A stretch of 64,000 nt of DNA from an uncultured Succinivibrio sp. (GTDB lineage: Bacteria > Pseudomonadota > Gammaproteobacteria > Enterobacterales > Succinivibrionaceae). Under the pieces are notes generated by a model that was not told where the DNA came from, made no database searches, and saw nothing but the letters and a program-made list of their open reading frames with translations. Shown here in pieces: positions 53,372 through 64,000 of this stretch (the first letter of the stretch is position 1; the number at the start of each line of letters is the position of its first letter). A program made the translations under genes and the position numbers. The stretch spans positions 171,120 through 235,119 of the forward strand of contig CAAGLL010000067.1 of assembly GCA_900770725.1 (NCBI GenBank), read 5' to 3'.

Positions 53372-53758
53372 CAAGCAGGGCTGCTTGGATTGGAAGATGC
53401 CCTTCCATCCACAATGCAATCCAAAGTGAAGCAGGCAAAGGCAGTGGAAGATGGGAATGCTTGGAGGCTGCTCCTGCTTCATGGCGATGCTTGATGGTGA
53501 CAAGAGCGCTTGGCAACAGGCAGTCCATGATGGCATGCCGCGGAGGCCTTTGATCAAGCGAGGCCTCCACCTGCGGCAGGCAAAGCCATTCCAGCGCAAT
53601 GATGCCTTGCTCAAGTAGATCCAGAAAGCTCCGATGCCGCCATTCCCAGCGGACTGCGAAGGCATCGCGGCATTTCCAAGCTCAACCCCTTCCGCCGTCC
53701 GGCGGCAGGCAACCATGGGGCTTGCCCTTCATTTCCATTATTTAGGAAAGCCTACAAG
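53372..53758. other. 387-base gap with inverted repeat, no gene
   Basis: A dyad TTGGATTG (53385-53392) / CAATCCAA (53417-53424) enclosing GGAAG/CTTCC follows the aldo/keto reductase and may end its transcript. The rest holds only weak open frames and no clear promoter; base composition changes towards AT at its right end, where the polysaccharide locus begins. Confidence 0.5.
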
Positions 53759-55015
53759 ATGAACACGCTGCCATATGAAAAACGCCATAAGATTTGGAAC
53801 GCCGAAATGCTTATGGCGAAGGAACTTGTTGAAGTGTGCAATAAGCACGGCCTTAAGCTCTTTGCAGCCTATGGGACTCTTCTCGGTGCCGTCCGGCATA
53901 AGGGATTCATTCCATGGGACGACGACATGGACTTCTTCATGCCAAGGCGGGATTTTGCAAAGCTCAGCAAGCTAGGAGGCGAGTTCAAGCGCCCGCACAT
54001 CATGGAAAGCCGCCAGATGGATCCGAACTGGCCGCACTTTGGATACCTGAAGATAGTCCTTGATGGAACAACGGCTTTAAACGAGGAGGAAAGGTACTCC
54101 CTCTACCCGTACAACCACGGCGTGTTCATTGATGTGTTCGCCATGGACTTTGTGCCTGATGAGGAAGATGAAAGGGAGCAATTCATCCAGGAATACCTTG
54201 ATATCACGGCTTATTCATACTTGCGTGCAAATCCAAGGCCGCTTAATCTCAGGGATCATGACAAGCTCAGGAGGATCAAGGCAGATCTTGGGGACAAAGC
54301 AGCCTGGAGCGATGAGGAGTTCTTCTCGCACCTGGAGGGGAAGCTTGCCAAGCTGCAGGGCAAGACGAATACGATCGCTGACATAACCGAGGGATATGAA
54401 GTCAGCAAAGTCCCCATATACGATGCAAAGTCATTGACGGAGGCCAAGGTGATCCGCCTCCCCTTCGGCAGCGCTTCCCTTCCATGCCTCTCATGCTACG
54501 ACTACATGCTCACCCGCATGTATGGGGACTGGAAAGTGCCAGTGCAGTATTCCAATGATCATGCATCAAACCAGGATTACTATTTCGATTTGGAAAAATC
54601 ATTTAAGGAATATCAAATCGGGATCCGTGGATTTATCAAATACATTTTATTGGGTTCATTAAGATATTTCTTTACTGAAAAGATTGCTGTAATTTACCAC
54701 AGTGCAAAATTCCAATTTATTCTATCCACGAGCAGAGGCAAGGTGCTCTTGTGGGGATACTCAAACTACTTGAAGGCAAACTCTCGGATATTGCTAAAGC
54801 ACCAGGACAAGATTTTAGGAATAGTTGATAAATCTGCGCAAAATACAAAGAAAATACCAGATACAAATATCACCATTCGCAACGTCGATGCTGTAAAGGT
54901 TATCAAGCCTGCCAAGATAGTTGTCTGCATACTCCATAATCAAAAAGCAGTCAAGAAACAGATTTTGCAGTATCTTAATGAAATCGGGGTTGATTGCAAT
55001 ATTCTGATCATATAA
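53759..55015 (+). CDS. LicD-family phosphotransferase with extra C-terminal domain
   Basis: A 418-residue protein. The N-terminal LicD nucleotidyltransferase-like domain has GTLLGAVRHKGFIPWDDDMD (41-58 region), whose aspartates bind metal. LicD enzymes move phosphocholine or related groups from CDP-activated donors to surface glycans. The C-terminal 100 residues (GKVLLWGYSNYL onward) are a separate Rossmann-like part. The 3' third is much more AT-rich than the 5' part. A cytidylyltransferase for the donor may be the gene at 59352. Confidence 0.85.
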   Translation: MNTLPYEKRHKIWNAEMLMAKELVEVCNKHGLKLFAAYGTLLGAVRHKGFIPWDDDMDFFMPRRDFAKLSKLGGEFKRPHIMESRQMDPNWPHFGYLKIVLDGTTALNEEERYSLYPYNHGVFIDVFAMDFVPDEEDEREQFIQEYLDITAYSYLRANPRPLNLRDHDKLRRIKADLGDKAAWSDEEFFSHLEGKLAKLQGKTNTIADITEGYEVSKVPIYDAKSLTEAKVIRLPFGSASLPCLSCYDYMLTRMYGDWKVPVQYSNDHASNQDYYFDLEKSFKEYQIGIRGFIKYILLGSLRYFFTEKIAVIYHSAKFQFILSTSRGKVLLWGYSNYLKANSRILLKHQDKILGIVDKSAQNTKKIPDTNITIRNVDAVKVIKPAKIVVCILHNQKAVKKQILQYLNEIGVDCNILII

Positions 55016-55036
55016 AAATATGATAATAGATAAATA

Positions 55037-56149
55037 ATGTTAGAAGAAAAAAAATTAAATCCAGAATTAATAAATTTAAAAACCAACCTGTTCTTTATAA
55101 AAAGAGATATTCTCAAGTCGAAGGCCTCGAAAGAAATTCTCGAGCAAGCGACTAACATCGTTTGCGCAAAAAAGCACAGGAATCTTGAATACATCTGGCC
55201 GGACAAATGCTTTTATTCGATTAATGATTACAATGAATTCGATTTCATTCCAGACATCGCCTTGATGTTTGGCGAAGACGAGTGCGAAGAAAATGTCATG
55301 CTTGTCGACTATGCTTTCAAGCTCGGCCTGCCGGTTTTCATTGCGGAAAATGGTTTTTTAAGGGGAGTTCACTTCTTCACGAGAAAGACGAAGGATGATC
55401 CATTCACTGACGGCTATTCATTCATAATTGACAAGTCGCAATACTATGATGCGACATGCCCAAACAGCATCGAAGACGACTTGAACAGCCTTCAAGTGAC
55501 GAAAGAGCAGAGGGAAACCGCCGCGCAAGCCATTTCCAGGATCACCGAGGCAAAGCTGTCCAAGTACAACGATCAGCCTGAACAGTCGTTGGCTGGATTG
55601 GGCTGCCACAGGACCAAGGTTCTAGTCGTGGATCAGGCCTACAGCGACTTGAGCATCATCAAGGGTTACGCCAACGCCTCAACCTTCAGAAGGATGCTGG
55701 CTGCCGCAATTGAGGAAAATCCTGACTCCGACATCATCATCAAGACCCATCCCGAGGGCAATCAAGGCGCACGAAAAGGCTATTTCGCATCGCATTACGA
55801 TGACAAGAGGATCGTCGTATTCAACAAGCCGGTGAACCCTTACGACATAATAGGAATTTGCGACAATGTCTATGTCTGCTCATCCCAGCTTGGCTTCGAG
55901 GCGCTGCTGGCGGGCAAGGAAGTCCACACTTTCGGGATGCCGGTTTATGCGAGCTGGGGACTCACCAAGGACCGCCTCTCCTTGCCAAGGCGCAGCCGCA
56001 AGCTTGCGCTCGAGGAGTTCTTCCATATCTTCTATATCCGCCACACCATATATGTGGACCCTGTTGCCAAAGGCCCGTGCGACATCGACCGGGCCATCGA
56101 CATCATAAGTTCTGAAAGGGAGCGCTACTTCAGGCAGCAGGGCGAGTGA
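55037..56149 (+). CDS. KpsC/LipA-like capsule polysaccharide transferase
   Basis: A 370-residue protein with the 'capsule polysaccharide biosynthesis' pattern: VLVVDQAYSDLSIIKGYANA, IIIKTHPEG, YVCSSQLGFEALLAGKEVHTFG and YASWGLTKDR. KpsC-type enzymes transfer beta-Kdo to a lipid anchor; here a single domain is present, so it could be one Kdo transferase half or another GT. Ends 18 bases from the convergent methyltransferase gene. Confidence 0.82.
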   Translation: MLEEKKLNPELINLKTNLFFIKRDILKSKASKEILEQATNIVCAKKHRNLEYIWPDKCFYSINDYNEFDFIPDIALMFGEDECEENVMLVDYAFKLGLPVFIAENGFLRGVHFFTRKTKDDPFTDGYSFIIDKSQYYDATCPNSIEDDLNSLQVTKEQRETAAQAISRITEAKLSKYNDQPEQSLAGLGCHRTKVLVVDQAYSDLSIIKGYANASTFRRMLAAAIEENPDSDIIIKTHPEGNQGARKGYFASHYDDKRIVVFNKPVNPYDIIGICDNVYVCSSQLGFEALLAGKEVHTFGMPVYASWGLTKDRLSLPRRSRKLALEEFFHIFYIRHTIYVDPVAKGPCDIDRAIDIISSERERYFRQQGE

Positions 56150-56167
56150 GCGTGGGCCAGGGCCTTG

Positions 56168-56716
56168 TCATGGCTTGTTGCATATTCCCTTTAGGTGCAC
56201 GCGGTTGACCCCTGGCAGGGTCCTGATGTTCACAAACCCGGCCTCCTCCAGGAAGATCCTCATAAGCTGGGCGTTGTATCCGGACTTATGGACGTCCCAG
56301 TACCTGGTTTCGATTGGCGAATTGAAGTAGTCCTCGCGCTGCCAGCCGAAGATCGAGCACAAGGCCCAATGGCATTCCGACCACTCCTCGCGCAGTGTCT
56401 CTGAGCTGATCACAGCGTTCTGCAGCTGCTTCATGTGTGCATCGAGATCGGGGCAGACTATGTACAGCTCGCCGCCTGATGCCATGGCCTTGTACCAGTC
56501 TTTGAGCGCAGCTTTAAACTGGCTGAATGTGAGATGCTCGACCATGTGCCTCGTGTATATGTGCTTCACATCGCGGGCATGAAGCGAAAGCTCCCAGGCT
56601 GGGCATACGATCTCAACATTAGGGAGTTTTCTCACATCGCATCCAACATAGCCTTCTCGAACATCCGGGCCGCAGCCGATGTAGATGTTTTCAATCGCCC
56701 TTGGTTCTGCATTCAT
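56168..56716 (-). CDS. SAM-dependent methyltransferase-like protein
   Basis: A 182-residue class I methyltransferase-type protein: IYIGCGPDVREGYVGCDV gives motif I, HIYTRHMVEHLTF the next acidic/His part, GGELYIVCPDLD a beta-strand, and GFVNIRTLPG the end. Short proteins of this kind occur in polysaccharide clusters; target unknown. Overlaps the preceding gene by four bases. Confidence 0.7.
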   Translation of the reverse strand: MNAEPRAIENIYIGCGPDVREGYVGCDVRKLPNVEIVCPAWELSLHARDVKHIYTRHMVEHLTFSQFKAALKDWYKAMASGGELYIVCPDLDAHMKQLQNAVISSETLREEWSECHWALCSIFGWQREDYFNSPIETRYWDVHKSGYNAQLMRIFLEEAGFVNIRTLPGVNRVHLKGICNKP

Positions 56717-58068
56717 GGGTGCTGATCCTCCAAAATCCTATCGACCTTCTTCATAAATGCCTCTTTCCTTGACGCCAGAACGCGCAGGGAAGAATTGATC
56801 CTGTCCTTGAAGCCAGATGGATCACGCATCGCTCCTTCGACCAGCTTCAAAGTCTCGGCAACGCAATCCGAACTGCGGAGATCAACTGAAAAGTCATCCA
56901 GACCAAAAAGCGAGAGTGCGCCGATGTTCTTGTGCCTGAAGTAGTCGTTGCAAAACAGTGAAACAACAGGAATGGCTTCGCCAAGCGCAAACACTATCGG
57001 ATGATGCCTCATGGTCAAGCACATGGAACTTTCTGAGATGAGGCTGCGTGCAGTGCGGAAAGGAGCAGGTGCATCACCAAACATCTCGACATTCTTCAAC
57101 CCATATTGCTCAACAAGCTTTTTGAAATACGAGATATCAAGATTGTCCATCGGCAGAAAGACAATTTTTGAGAAACGATCATGGAGAGCATTGCATATCT
57201 GAACCAGCCTGCAAGACAATTCTGAATAGTCTGGCATGCGGTAGTCCATGAAATTTACAACAACATAAGAACCACTCGAAAACTTGAAATCGGGATCTTT
57301 TTCGCAAAAGAGCGCGTCATCATGTGTTGCGAAGAAACGGTCTGGATCATCAAGACCGATCTCCTTGAGGGCATTCAACGATGCCTCCTTGTCACGCGTG
57401 GAGATCAACTTCACATGCGAGAACCCCCATCTTGCCAGGAAGCGGTTAAAAGGGGTCATGAAGTTCCCAATCGTTTCACCGCTCATGACAACATCGGTCC
57501 TCAGCACATGGGCACAAGCGCACATTAAAATTCCATCCCAAAGCCTCGAATAGGTTGATCCGGTGAGGTAACCTCCCCCGCAGAAGAATAAAAGTCGTGC
57601 CTCCTTCATCTCATATAAGAAAGATGCGGTCCGTGAATTTATCAGAAATACAGGAAGATCAGCTCTAACGAGAAAACAATTAAGCCATGTAACAATGAAT
57701 TTTAGAAAGAAGGAAATGCTCTTCAGCCTTGACTTTTCTATGTATGAAAAAAGATTAAAGGATCTCCCCTGGTTGAATACCATCACTCGACTTGCGTATC
57801 TGCAGAAAAAATCCTTATTATGATTAAAACTATATTTGATGTTTGGAGTTAAGCAAACAATTTGAAGATCTGGATACCGCTTGCTTAAAACTTTTAAAGT
57901 TTGAGTGCACTGAGCCTCATCGCCGGCATTCCCCCACCCGTATCCTCCTGCAACTAAAATTTCTTCGTTGCTATATGTCTTGCTTTTGAAAGAGAAAACC
58001 TTGGCAAGGTTCGAAAAGAATGTTCCCAAGATCCCTTTAATGAAAAAACGATAATCATCTCTCAGCAT
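56713..58068 (-). CDS. polysaccharide pyruvyl transferase-family protein
   Basis: A 451-residue CsaB/WcaK-type enzyme: EILVAGGYGWGNAGDEAQ near the N-terminus, FCGGGYL, SGETIGNF and CLTMRHHPIVFALGEAIPVV. The family adds pyruvate ketals from PEP to sugar residues. Distinctly AT-richer than the housekeeping genes. Confidence 0.85.
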   Translation of the reverse strand: MLRDDYRFFIKGILGTFFSNLAKVFSFKSKTYSNEEILVAGGYGWGNAGDEAQCTQTLKVLSKRYPDLQIVCLTPNIKYSFNHNKDFFCRYASRVMVFNQGRSFNLFSYIEKSRLKSISFFLKFIVTWLNCFLVRADLPVFLINSRTASFLYEMKEARLLFFCGGGYLTGSTYSRLWDGILMCACAHVLRTDVVMSGETIGNFMTPFNRFLARWGFSHVKLISTRDKEASLNALKEIGLDDPDRFFATHDDALFCEKDPDFKFSSGSYVVVNFMDYRMPDYSELSCRLVQICNALHDRFSKIVFLPMDNLDISYFKKLVEQYGLKNVEMFGDAPAPFRTARSLISESSMCLTMRHHPIVFALGEAIPVVSLFCNDYFRHKNIGALSLFGLDDFSVDLRSSDCVAETLKLVEGAMRDPSGFKDRINSSLRVLASRKEAFMKKVDRILEDQHP

Positions 58069-58080
58069 TCAACTGAACCC

Positions 58081-59322
58081 TTAAAATAATTTGAAAAGCC
58101 GGTCAAGCAACGGAAGCACAATTGATGAAATTCTGTAACCACAATAGGCATAAATTCTTTTGCTGAAGCGAGCCATCAGTACGTTATGAAGCATTCCTCT
58201 TTTCCGATTTCCCGTGTTCCACGGTGATAAGAAATTTTTTTCAAAGGCATGACGTTGCTTATAGGAATTGGTTTGAGGCTGCATTACGTGCATTTCTTCA
58301 TAAGTCAAAGGCTCAAATTCAAGGCCACATTTACAGAATATGTCCTTCAGAAGCTTGCTTCGCACAACAGCAACTGATTTTCCATATTTTTCATTCTCCC
58401 ATTTTCCCCAGGCATCCTTGACGGAAATGTCAGCAACTGCTCCCCAAAAATCAGGACAATAATTGCATGCTTCCATGGAAAACCAGTAATTTCGCCAAAT
58501 CCTTGTCCAACCGCTCAGAAACCTGTTTTCTTTATAAAGAACTCGTCCTTTTGTAAAAATACAACTATTAAAATTGGAAGCATCAAGCGCACCATCCTTG
58601 TTTCGAAAATTGATCTTCCATTTTTCATTATCAGGTAGCTTATGCATCTCCAAAAAATAATCATTAAATAACTGGCTAACATTGTGCGAACATACAAGTG
58701 AACAAAAAATCGGAGTAATTTTTTTAAATTTTCTATGCTCCTTAAACAGCTTAGCAAGTCCACGTATTACACAAGGAATCCCTATGATAAAATAAGACTT
58801 GTTAGGCTCTAGAATATCAAGCACTTCACTGTAATTTACTGGCTGATATGCTGAGCCGCTGTTTTGCGAAACCTCGCTAGCTGTACTGCTAAGAACAACT
58901 TTGTAGTGGGATTTACCCTTATTTTCAAAAATGGCTTTAACCTGCACTACTCCATCAATCAATTTGTGATCCAGCAGATATACGGAAATTGCAGTGACTA
59001 TTCCTCCGGAAACTGCTTTGTCCCTATACTCTGGCGACCACGCAACATAATAGTCCGCATTTTCCAATCCTACATCGCCTGGGTACTTGGATTTTGAAAT
59101 AGCTTGTGCTTCAGATTTAAATTTTTCCTTTGTGTTAGGACAGAACCGCTCGCAGTTCCCACAATGTGTACATTTATCTTTTTTAATAACAGGTTTACAT
59201 TCGCCAAGCTTGTCTATTTTATAAACTATAGCGTTATGAGGACATACAGTTTTACAAATTCCGCATCCAATACAAAAATGGTATCTTAACGTGTGTGCAT
59301 AGACTGTTTTATCTGTTTTCAT
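58081..59322 (-). CDS. FrhB-like iron-sulfur protein (F420 hydrogenase beta-subunit family)
   Basis: A 413-residue protein with two [4Fe-4S] motifs, CIGCGICKTVCP (17-28) and CTHCGNCERFCP (about 50-61), followed by FrhB N and C domains (AVSGGIVTAI, IGIPCVIRGLAK). Such proteins are common in surface-polysaccharide loci, often beside pyruvyl transferases, where their redox step is unknown. The ATG at 59322 was chosen; an in-frame TTG at 59349 is possible. Confidence 0.88.
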   Translation of the reverse strand: MKTDKTVYAHTLRYHFCIGCGICKTVCPHNAIVYKIDKLGECKPVIKKDKCTHCGNCERFCPNTKEKFKSEAQAISKSKYPGDVGLENADYYVAWSPEYRDKAVSGGIVTAISVYLLDHKLIDGVVQVKAIFENKGKSHYKVVLSSTASEVSQNSGSAYQPVNYSEVLDILEPNKSYFIIGIPCVIRGLAKLFKEHRKFKKITPIFCSLVCSHNVSQLFNDYFLEMHKLPDNEKWKINFRNKDGALDASNFNSCIFTKGRVLYKENRFLSGWTRIWRNYWFSMEACNYCPDFWGAVADISVKDAWGKWENEKYGKSVAVVRSKLLKDIFCKCGLEFEPLTYEEMHVMQPQTNSYKQRHAFEKNFLSPWNTGNRKRGMLHNVLMARFSKRIYAYCGYRISSIVLPLLDRLFKLF

Positions 59323-59351
59323 AATTGTTATTATTGAAGGTAAATGCAATA

Positions 59352-59822
59352 TTATGACTTATGCTCTCGAACATCAATGTCATTGCTAAAATGTGATTCT
59401 GAAATTGCTACAAGCTTAGAATATTTCTCAGCAATTTCTTTTTTGAGCTTCGATGAAGAAATCCCATCACCATAAGGGAAATACACTACATCAACACCCA
59501 AATTCTCCAAATAATCATATTTTCCAGCCCAATCATCTCCTATCACAAAAATATCCATTTTTAGACGTTTCACTTTTTCTGTATGATCAAGAGATTTCTG
59601 AGGAATGACTATATCGGGCCATTTGAGAGCTTTAATTAGTTCGATACGTTGTTCAAACGGGATAATTGGCTTAGATTTATACGTTGAGACAAGTTCATCC
59701 GTGTTAACACCAACAATCAAAATGTCTCCTATTGCTCTAGCATACTGTATCATCTTAAGATGATTGACATGCAGCATGTCAAAAGTGCCTGAGGTATAGA
59801 CAACCGTCTTATTCTTAATCAT
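59352..59822 (-). CDS. cytidylyltransferase (glycerol-3-phosphate cytidylyltransferase-like)
   Basis: A 156-residue TagD-type nucleotidyltransferase: TSGTFDMLHVNHLKMI (H18 and H21; HxNH instead of the usual HxGH) and the C-terminal ISSSKLKKEI. It likely makes a CDP-activated alcohol. Overlaps the aminotransferase gene by eight bases. The donor may be used by LicD at 53759. Confidence 0.88.
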   Translation of the reverse strand: MIKNKTVVYTSGTFDMLHVNHLKMIQYARAIGDILIVGVNTDELVSTYKSKPIIPFEQRIELIKALKWPDIVIPQKSLDHTEKVKRLKMDIFVIGDDWAGKYDYLENLGVDVVYFPYGDGISSSKLKKEIAEKYSKLVAISESHFSNDIDVREHKS

Positions 59823-60903
59823 TTTTTATCAACTTCTCTTTAACCTTTCCAAGAGCTTCTAAAAGCAGCTCAGTGTCTGTTACAGAATTGGAACCTAAAT
59901 GACAGACTCTGAAGATTTTTTCTGCTAAATCTCCTCCACATGGGCTTACATAAAAACCATAAGACCGAAGCTCATTAGCAACTAAATCTGAGGGAATGCC
60001 CTTTAAATACAAAGGGGTGAGCATATTTGAAAGCCTATATTCAGGAATGGAATACCCTATTTCAATTGCTTTTTCCCTAAAAAATCTGGCTTTGTCTTCA
60101 ATTGTTTTCATCCATTTGTGAACACCACCAAATTTTTCTATCAATTGAATCATTGCATATACTTCATAAATGACCATTACCGTAGGTGTATAAGGTGTCT
60201 GACCTCTATCCATATTTATGAAATAATCTTTTAAGTTGAAGTATAAACTAGCCGTTTTGTTTTTTGAATTTAGAATTTTAGCTTTCATCCGTTCGTTTAC
60301 ACTTATAAACGAACACCCTGGTGAACAGCACAACCCTTTTTGAGAACTAAAGATTGCCAGGTCAATACCATCACGCTTCATGTCAATTTGATCACATAAA
60401 AAAGATGAGATGATATCAGCAATTAGCAACATGCCATGTTCTTTACAATATGATGAAATAAGATTTATATCGTAAAGTTGTCCAGTTGATGTCTCGTCAA
60501 GATTTACGAACATCATCGTAAATTTTTCTTTTTCAAATTTACTAAAGTGCTTCTTTTCGAGTCTTTCATTCCACTGCAAATCTATACTTTTATATTCAAT
60601 ATTATGATATTTTAATAGTTCACAAAATCTTTGCCCAAAACTACCGCCATTAATAACTAGTGCGCGATCTTCTTCCCCTGTGACGTTCTCAACTGCGGTC
60701 TCCATAGCCCCGGTTCCAGAGCAAGCAAGATAAAGAAGAGAATCTTCTAGATCATTGCCTAAATATAATGATAATTTTTTTAAGCAATATTTTACTAAGG
60801 CCGCATATTCTTGAGTTCTAAAGTATGCAATATCTCCACATCTCACACTTAAAGCTTCTGGAAACATTGCAACTGGTCCACAAGTAAAGATTTTCAAACT
60901 CAT
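59815..60903 (-). CDS. class V aminotransferase (AEPT/AGT-like)
   Basis: A 362-residue PLP enzyme with the catalytic lysine in FSSQKGL and the N-terminal CGPVAMFPEAL typical of 2-aminoethylphosphonate/alanine-glyoxylate aminotransferases. With the cytidylyltransferase it could supply a CDP-amino-alcohol or aminophosphonate head group. No PEP mutase gene is in view, so an AEP route is unproven. AGTGAGGA precedes the ATG. Confidence 0.85.
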   Translation of the reverse strand: MSLKIFTCGPVAMFPEALSVRCGDIAYFRTQEYAALVKYCLKKLSLYLGNDLEDSLLYLACSGTGAMETAVENVTGEEDRALVINGGSFGQRFCELLKYHNIEYKSIDLQWNERLEKKHFSKFEKEKFTMMFVNLDETSTGQLYDINLISSYCKEHGMLLIADIISSFLCDQIDMKRDGIDLAIFSSQKGLCCSPGCSFISVNERMKAKILNSKNKTASLYFNLKDYFINMDRGQTPYTPTVMVIYEVYAMIQLIEKFGGVHKWMKTIEDKARFFREKAIEIGYSIPEYRLSNMLTPLYLKGIPSDLVANELRSYGFYVSPCGGDLAEKIFRVCHLGSNSVTDTELLLEALGKVKEKLIKND

Positions 60904-61236
60904 TCCTCACTTAACAACTTTGGAACAAAGTCATTTCTGACTTTCTTTTATGGCTAATAGCCAAAGCTAAATTCAGTGGCTTCCAGAACGCTTTAGCTAA
61001 TGCTTTTTGATTTAAAAAAGCCGCATTTTACAGACTTTTTTTCCTTCGGATCTTATAGAGAGAGCCTAACCACCAGCGTTCCAGATTATTCATGTTTCTT
61101 CATCTCTCATCAACGAGTGGTTCTCTTAGAATAAGAATCATAACTTAATTATTTAGATCATTTTACAATTAATCGATTCTGTAGATTTTCTCTAAATAAC
61201 ATAAATTTTTTTGAATCGTGGATTAAACCACATAAT
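60904..61236. other. AT-rich gap with TTAGC-type dyad
   Basis: The lowest-GC stretch in the window. On the minus strand TTAGCTTTGGCTATTAGCC (60952-60970) lies about 50 bases before the aminotransferase ATG and shares TTAGC-TTTG-GCTA with the porin leader dyad; TTTAGCTAA follows at about 60992-61000. No unambiguous promoter could be placed. Confidence 0.5.
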
Positions 61237-61836
61237 TTAGTTATTCCTGTGGAAATCAAAGTATGCTGAAAACGGTGGATGAATTTTGTCCTTGTCGCTA
61301 AGAACCACCTTCGACCTGTCAAAGCATTGTTCCCCAAACGGAGCAGGCCATTTGATACCTATCTTGGGATCGTCCCACATCAGGCCCCCCTCATCGTCCG
61401 GATGGTAGACATCGTCGCACTTGTAGGACAATTCAGCTTGTTCTGACATGACCAGGAAGCCATGTGCGAAATTGCGTGGTATGAAAACCTGTCTGCGGTT
61501 TTCTTCTGACAGGATCGCGCCTTCCCATTTCCCGAAGGTTTCTGAGCCTCTTCTCAGGTCGACTGCAACGTCAAAAACCGCCCCTTTCACCACACGGATC
61601 AACTTGGACTGCGGATGCTTGATTTGATAATGCAGGCCGCGAAGCACGTACCTGCCAGACAGCGACTGGTTGTCCTGGACGAAGTCACAGGTTATCCCGC
61701 CCTTTGCAAAGTCGGGTTTCCTGTAAGTCTCCATGAAATAACCGCGTTGGTCGCCGTAGGATTTTGCATCAACAGCGATCAACCCATCTATCCCGGTCGC
61801 GGTGAAGGTGAAGTTTCCAGATGTGATGCTATGCAT
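61237..61836 (-). CDS. rmlC: dTDP-4-dehydrorhamnose 3,5-epimerase
   Basis: A 199-residue cupin epimerase: YGDQRGYFMETYR, FVQDNQSLS..YVLRGLHYQ with the catalytic His, KLIRVVKGAVFDVAVDLR, FAHGFLV. The ATG at 61836 abuts the rmlB frame. Catalyses the third step to dTDP-rhamnose; rmlA and rmlD are not in the window. Confidence 0.95.
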   Translation of the reverse strand: MHSITSGNFTFTATGIDGLIAVDAKSYGDQRGYFMETYRKPDFAKGGITCDFVQDNQSLSGRYVLRGLHYQIKHPQSKLIRVVKGAVFDVAVDLRRGSETFGKWEGAILSEENRRQVFIPRNFAHGFLVMSEQAELSYKCDDVYHPDDEGGLMWDDPKIGIKWPAPFGEQCFDRSKVVLSDKDKIHPPFSAYFDFHRNN

Positions 61837-61838
61837 TC

Positions 61839-63445
<1,607 letters not shown>

Positions 63446-64000
63446 ATGCTGCACAGCAATTCGCCGCTTAAGGCATTCAAGAAAGTACGAACCCTGAGGC
63501 TCGGGGCCGCAGGCATGACGGCGGCGGCCTTCGATGTGTTCGGGATCTGCGACTTCCTCAGGCCCCGCATCGGCAAGAACGGCCCCAACTCGCGCGTTGA
63601 CAATCCGGAGCTGCTCCGCGCCATGTGCATCCAGCTCCTGACTGTCCCCCACCAGTCGATGGCGGGAACCGAGGAGTTTTTCAAGAACCGCCCGGTCGGC
63701 CCGCTGATCGGCTGCGAGGGCGCCGAGTGCTCCGACCTCAACCGCGTGAACATGTCGCGGATGCTCGACGCGGTCTACGAGGCGGGGCCGGAGCGGCTTT
63801 TCGTCCACGTCGCCGCGCTCGTGGCGCGGCGCCTGGGGATCAGGCCCAAGGTGTTCCACCTAGACAGCACCAGCTTCCACTACGACGGAAAGTCCCGTTC
63901 CGAAGATGGCGTGCCGGTCGTCCTCGATCCGGGCTACAGCCGCGACAACCACCCAGAGCTCAACCAGATCAACTCGCTGATGATGGTCGACGAGCTCAGC
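63446..64000 (+). mobile_element. IS1634-family transposase, N-terminal part (runs off the window)
   Basis: 185 codons of a transposase with GGGAGG before its ATG. LSTDs typical of the family are seen as FHLDSTSFHYDG (first DDE aspartate) and PGYSRDNHPELNQ, a pattern of IS1634/IS4-like elements. The GC content is high, unlike the AT-rich locus to its left. Confidence 0.88.

Noticed and set aside
53201..53716. 171-codon minus-strand frame after the aldo/keto reductase
   Set aside because: Cys/Trp-rich unlikely composition, overlaps a certain gene, no start signal.
60904..61236. RfaH ops/JUMPstart element before the polysaccharide genes
   Set aside because: No GGCGGTAGC-like core was found on either strand in this gap or in 62890-63445.

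Overview
The window looks like a chromosomal segment of a strongly GC-rich Gammaproteobacterium. Two housekeeping blocks have the gammaproteobacterial order: miaB-ybeZ-ybeY-corC-lnt next to a Gln/Met tRNA cluster, and leuS-lptE-holA-nadD with rsfS-rlmH nearby. An LptE-type lipoprotein, an OmpF/OmpC-type porin and an FNR-like box fit a Gram-negative facultative or strict anaerobe. The AAA-ATPase/DUF1703 gene and the IS1634-type transposase would suit an Aeromonadales/Succinivibrionaceae-like gut bacterium, but the genus cannot be fixed from this window.

Layout. 1-3.5 kb: 5' part of a YdiJ-type FAD oxidase, an XRE regulator and tRNA-Gln/Gln/Met (all minus strand). 3.8-11.2 kb: a HAD phosphatase, then a VbhA/Fic antitoxin-toxin pair coupled directly to miaB-ybeZ-ybeY-corC-lnt. 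11.2-19.2 kb: accessory genes (AAA-ATPase/nuclease, beta-helix surface protein with an L,D-transpeptidase, and a broken AlbA_2-type regulator carrying a striking tandem repeat). 19.3-27.4 kb: leuS-lptE-holA-nadD, porin, nitroreductase, rsfS-rlmH. 27.5-31.4 kb: methionine importer metNI diverging from metQ, which is coupled to an M20 peptidase.

31.6-43.4 kb is an 11-gene, minus-strand, tightly overlapping operon bracketed by direct repeats of the 3' end of the M20 peptidase gene. It combines a LuxE-like acyl-protein synthetase, a LuxC-like acyl reductase, an acyl carrier protein, an AMP ligase, two SDRs, an acetolactate-synthase-like ThDP enzyme, a split transketolase, an HMGL-type aldolase and a WecD-like acetyltransferase. 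I know no named pathway with this set. It reads as a carbon-chain-extending route from an activated acid to an aldehyde and then to a polyhydroxylated or branched product, and is the best candidate here for an undescribed system.

44-49 kb: a DeaD/CsdA-type RNA helicase with a long structured leader, then a three-gene unit (a RexA-like soluble protein plus two paralogous four-helix membrane proteins) that may be an abortive-infection type defence. 49.2-53.4 kb: a five-gene oxidoreductase operon. 53.7-63 kb: a surface-polysaccharide locus (LicD, KpsC-like transferase, methyltransferase, pyruvyl transferase, FrhB-like protein, cytidylyltransferase, aminotransferase, rmlC, frameshifted rmlB), with an AT-rich core suggesting transfer. 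The window ends inside an IS1634-type transposase.
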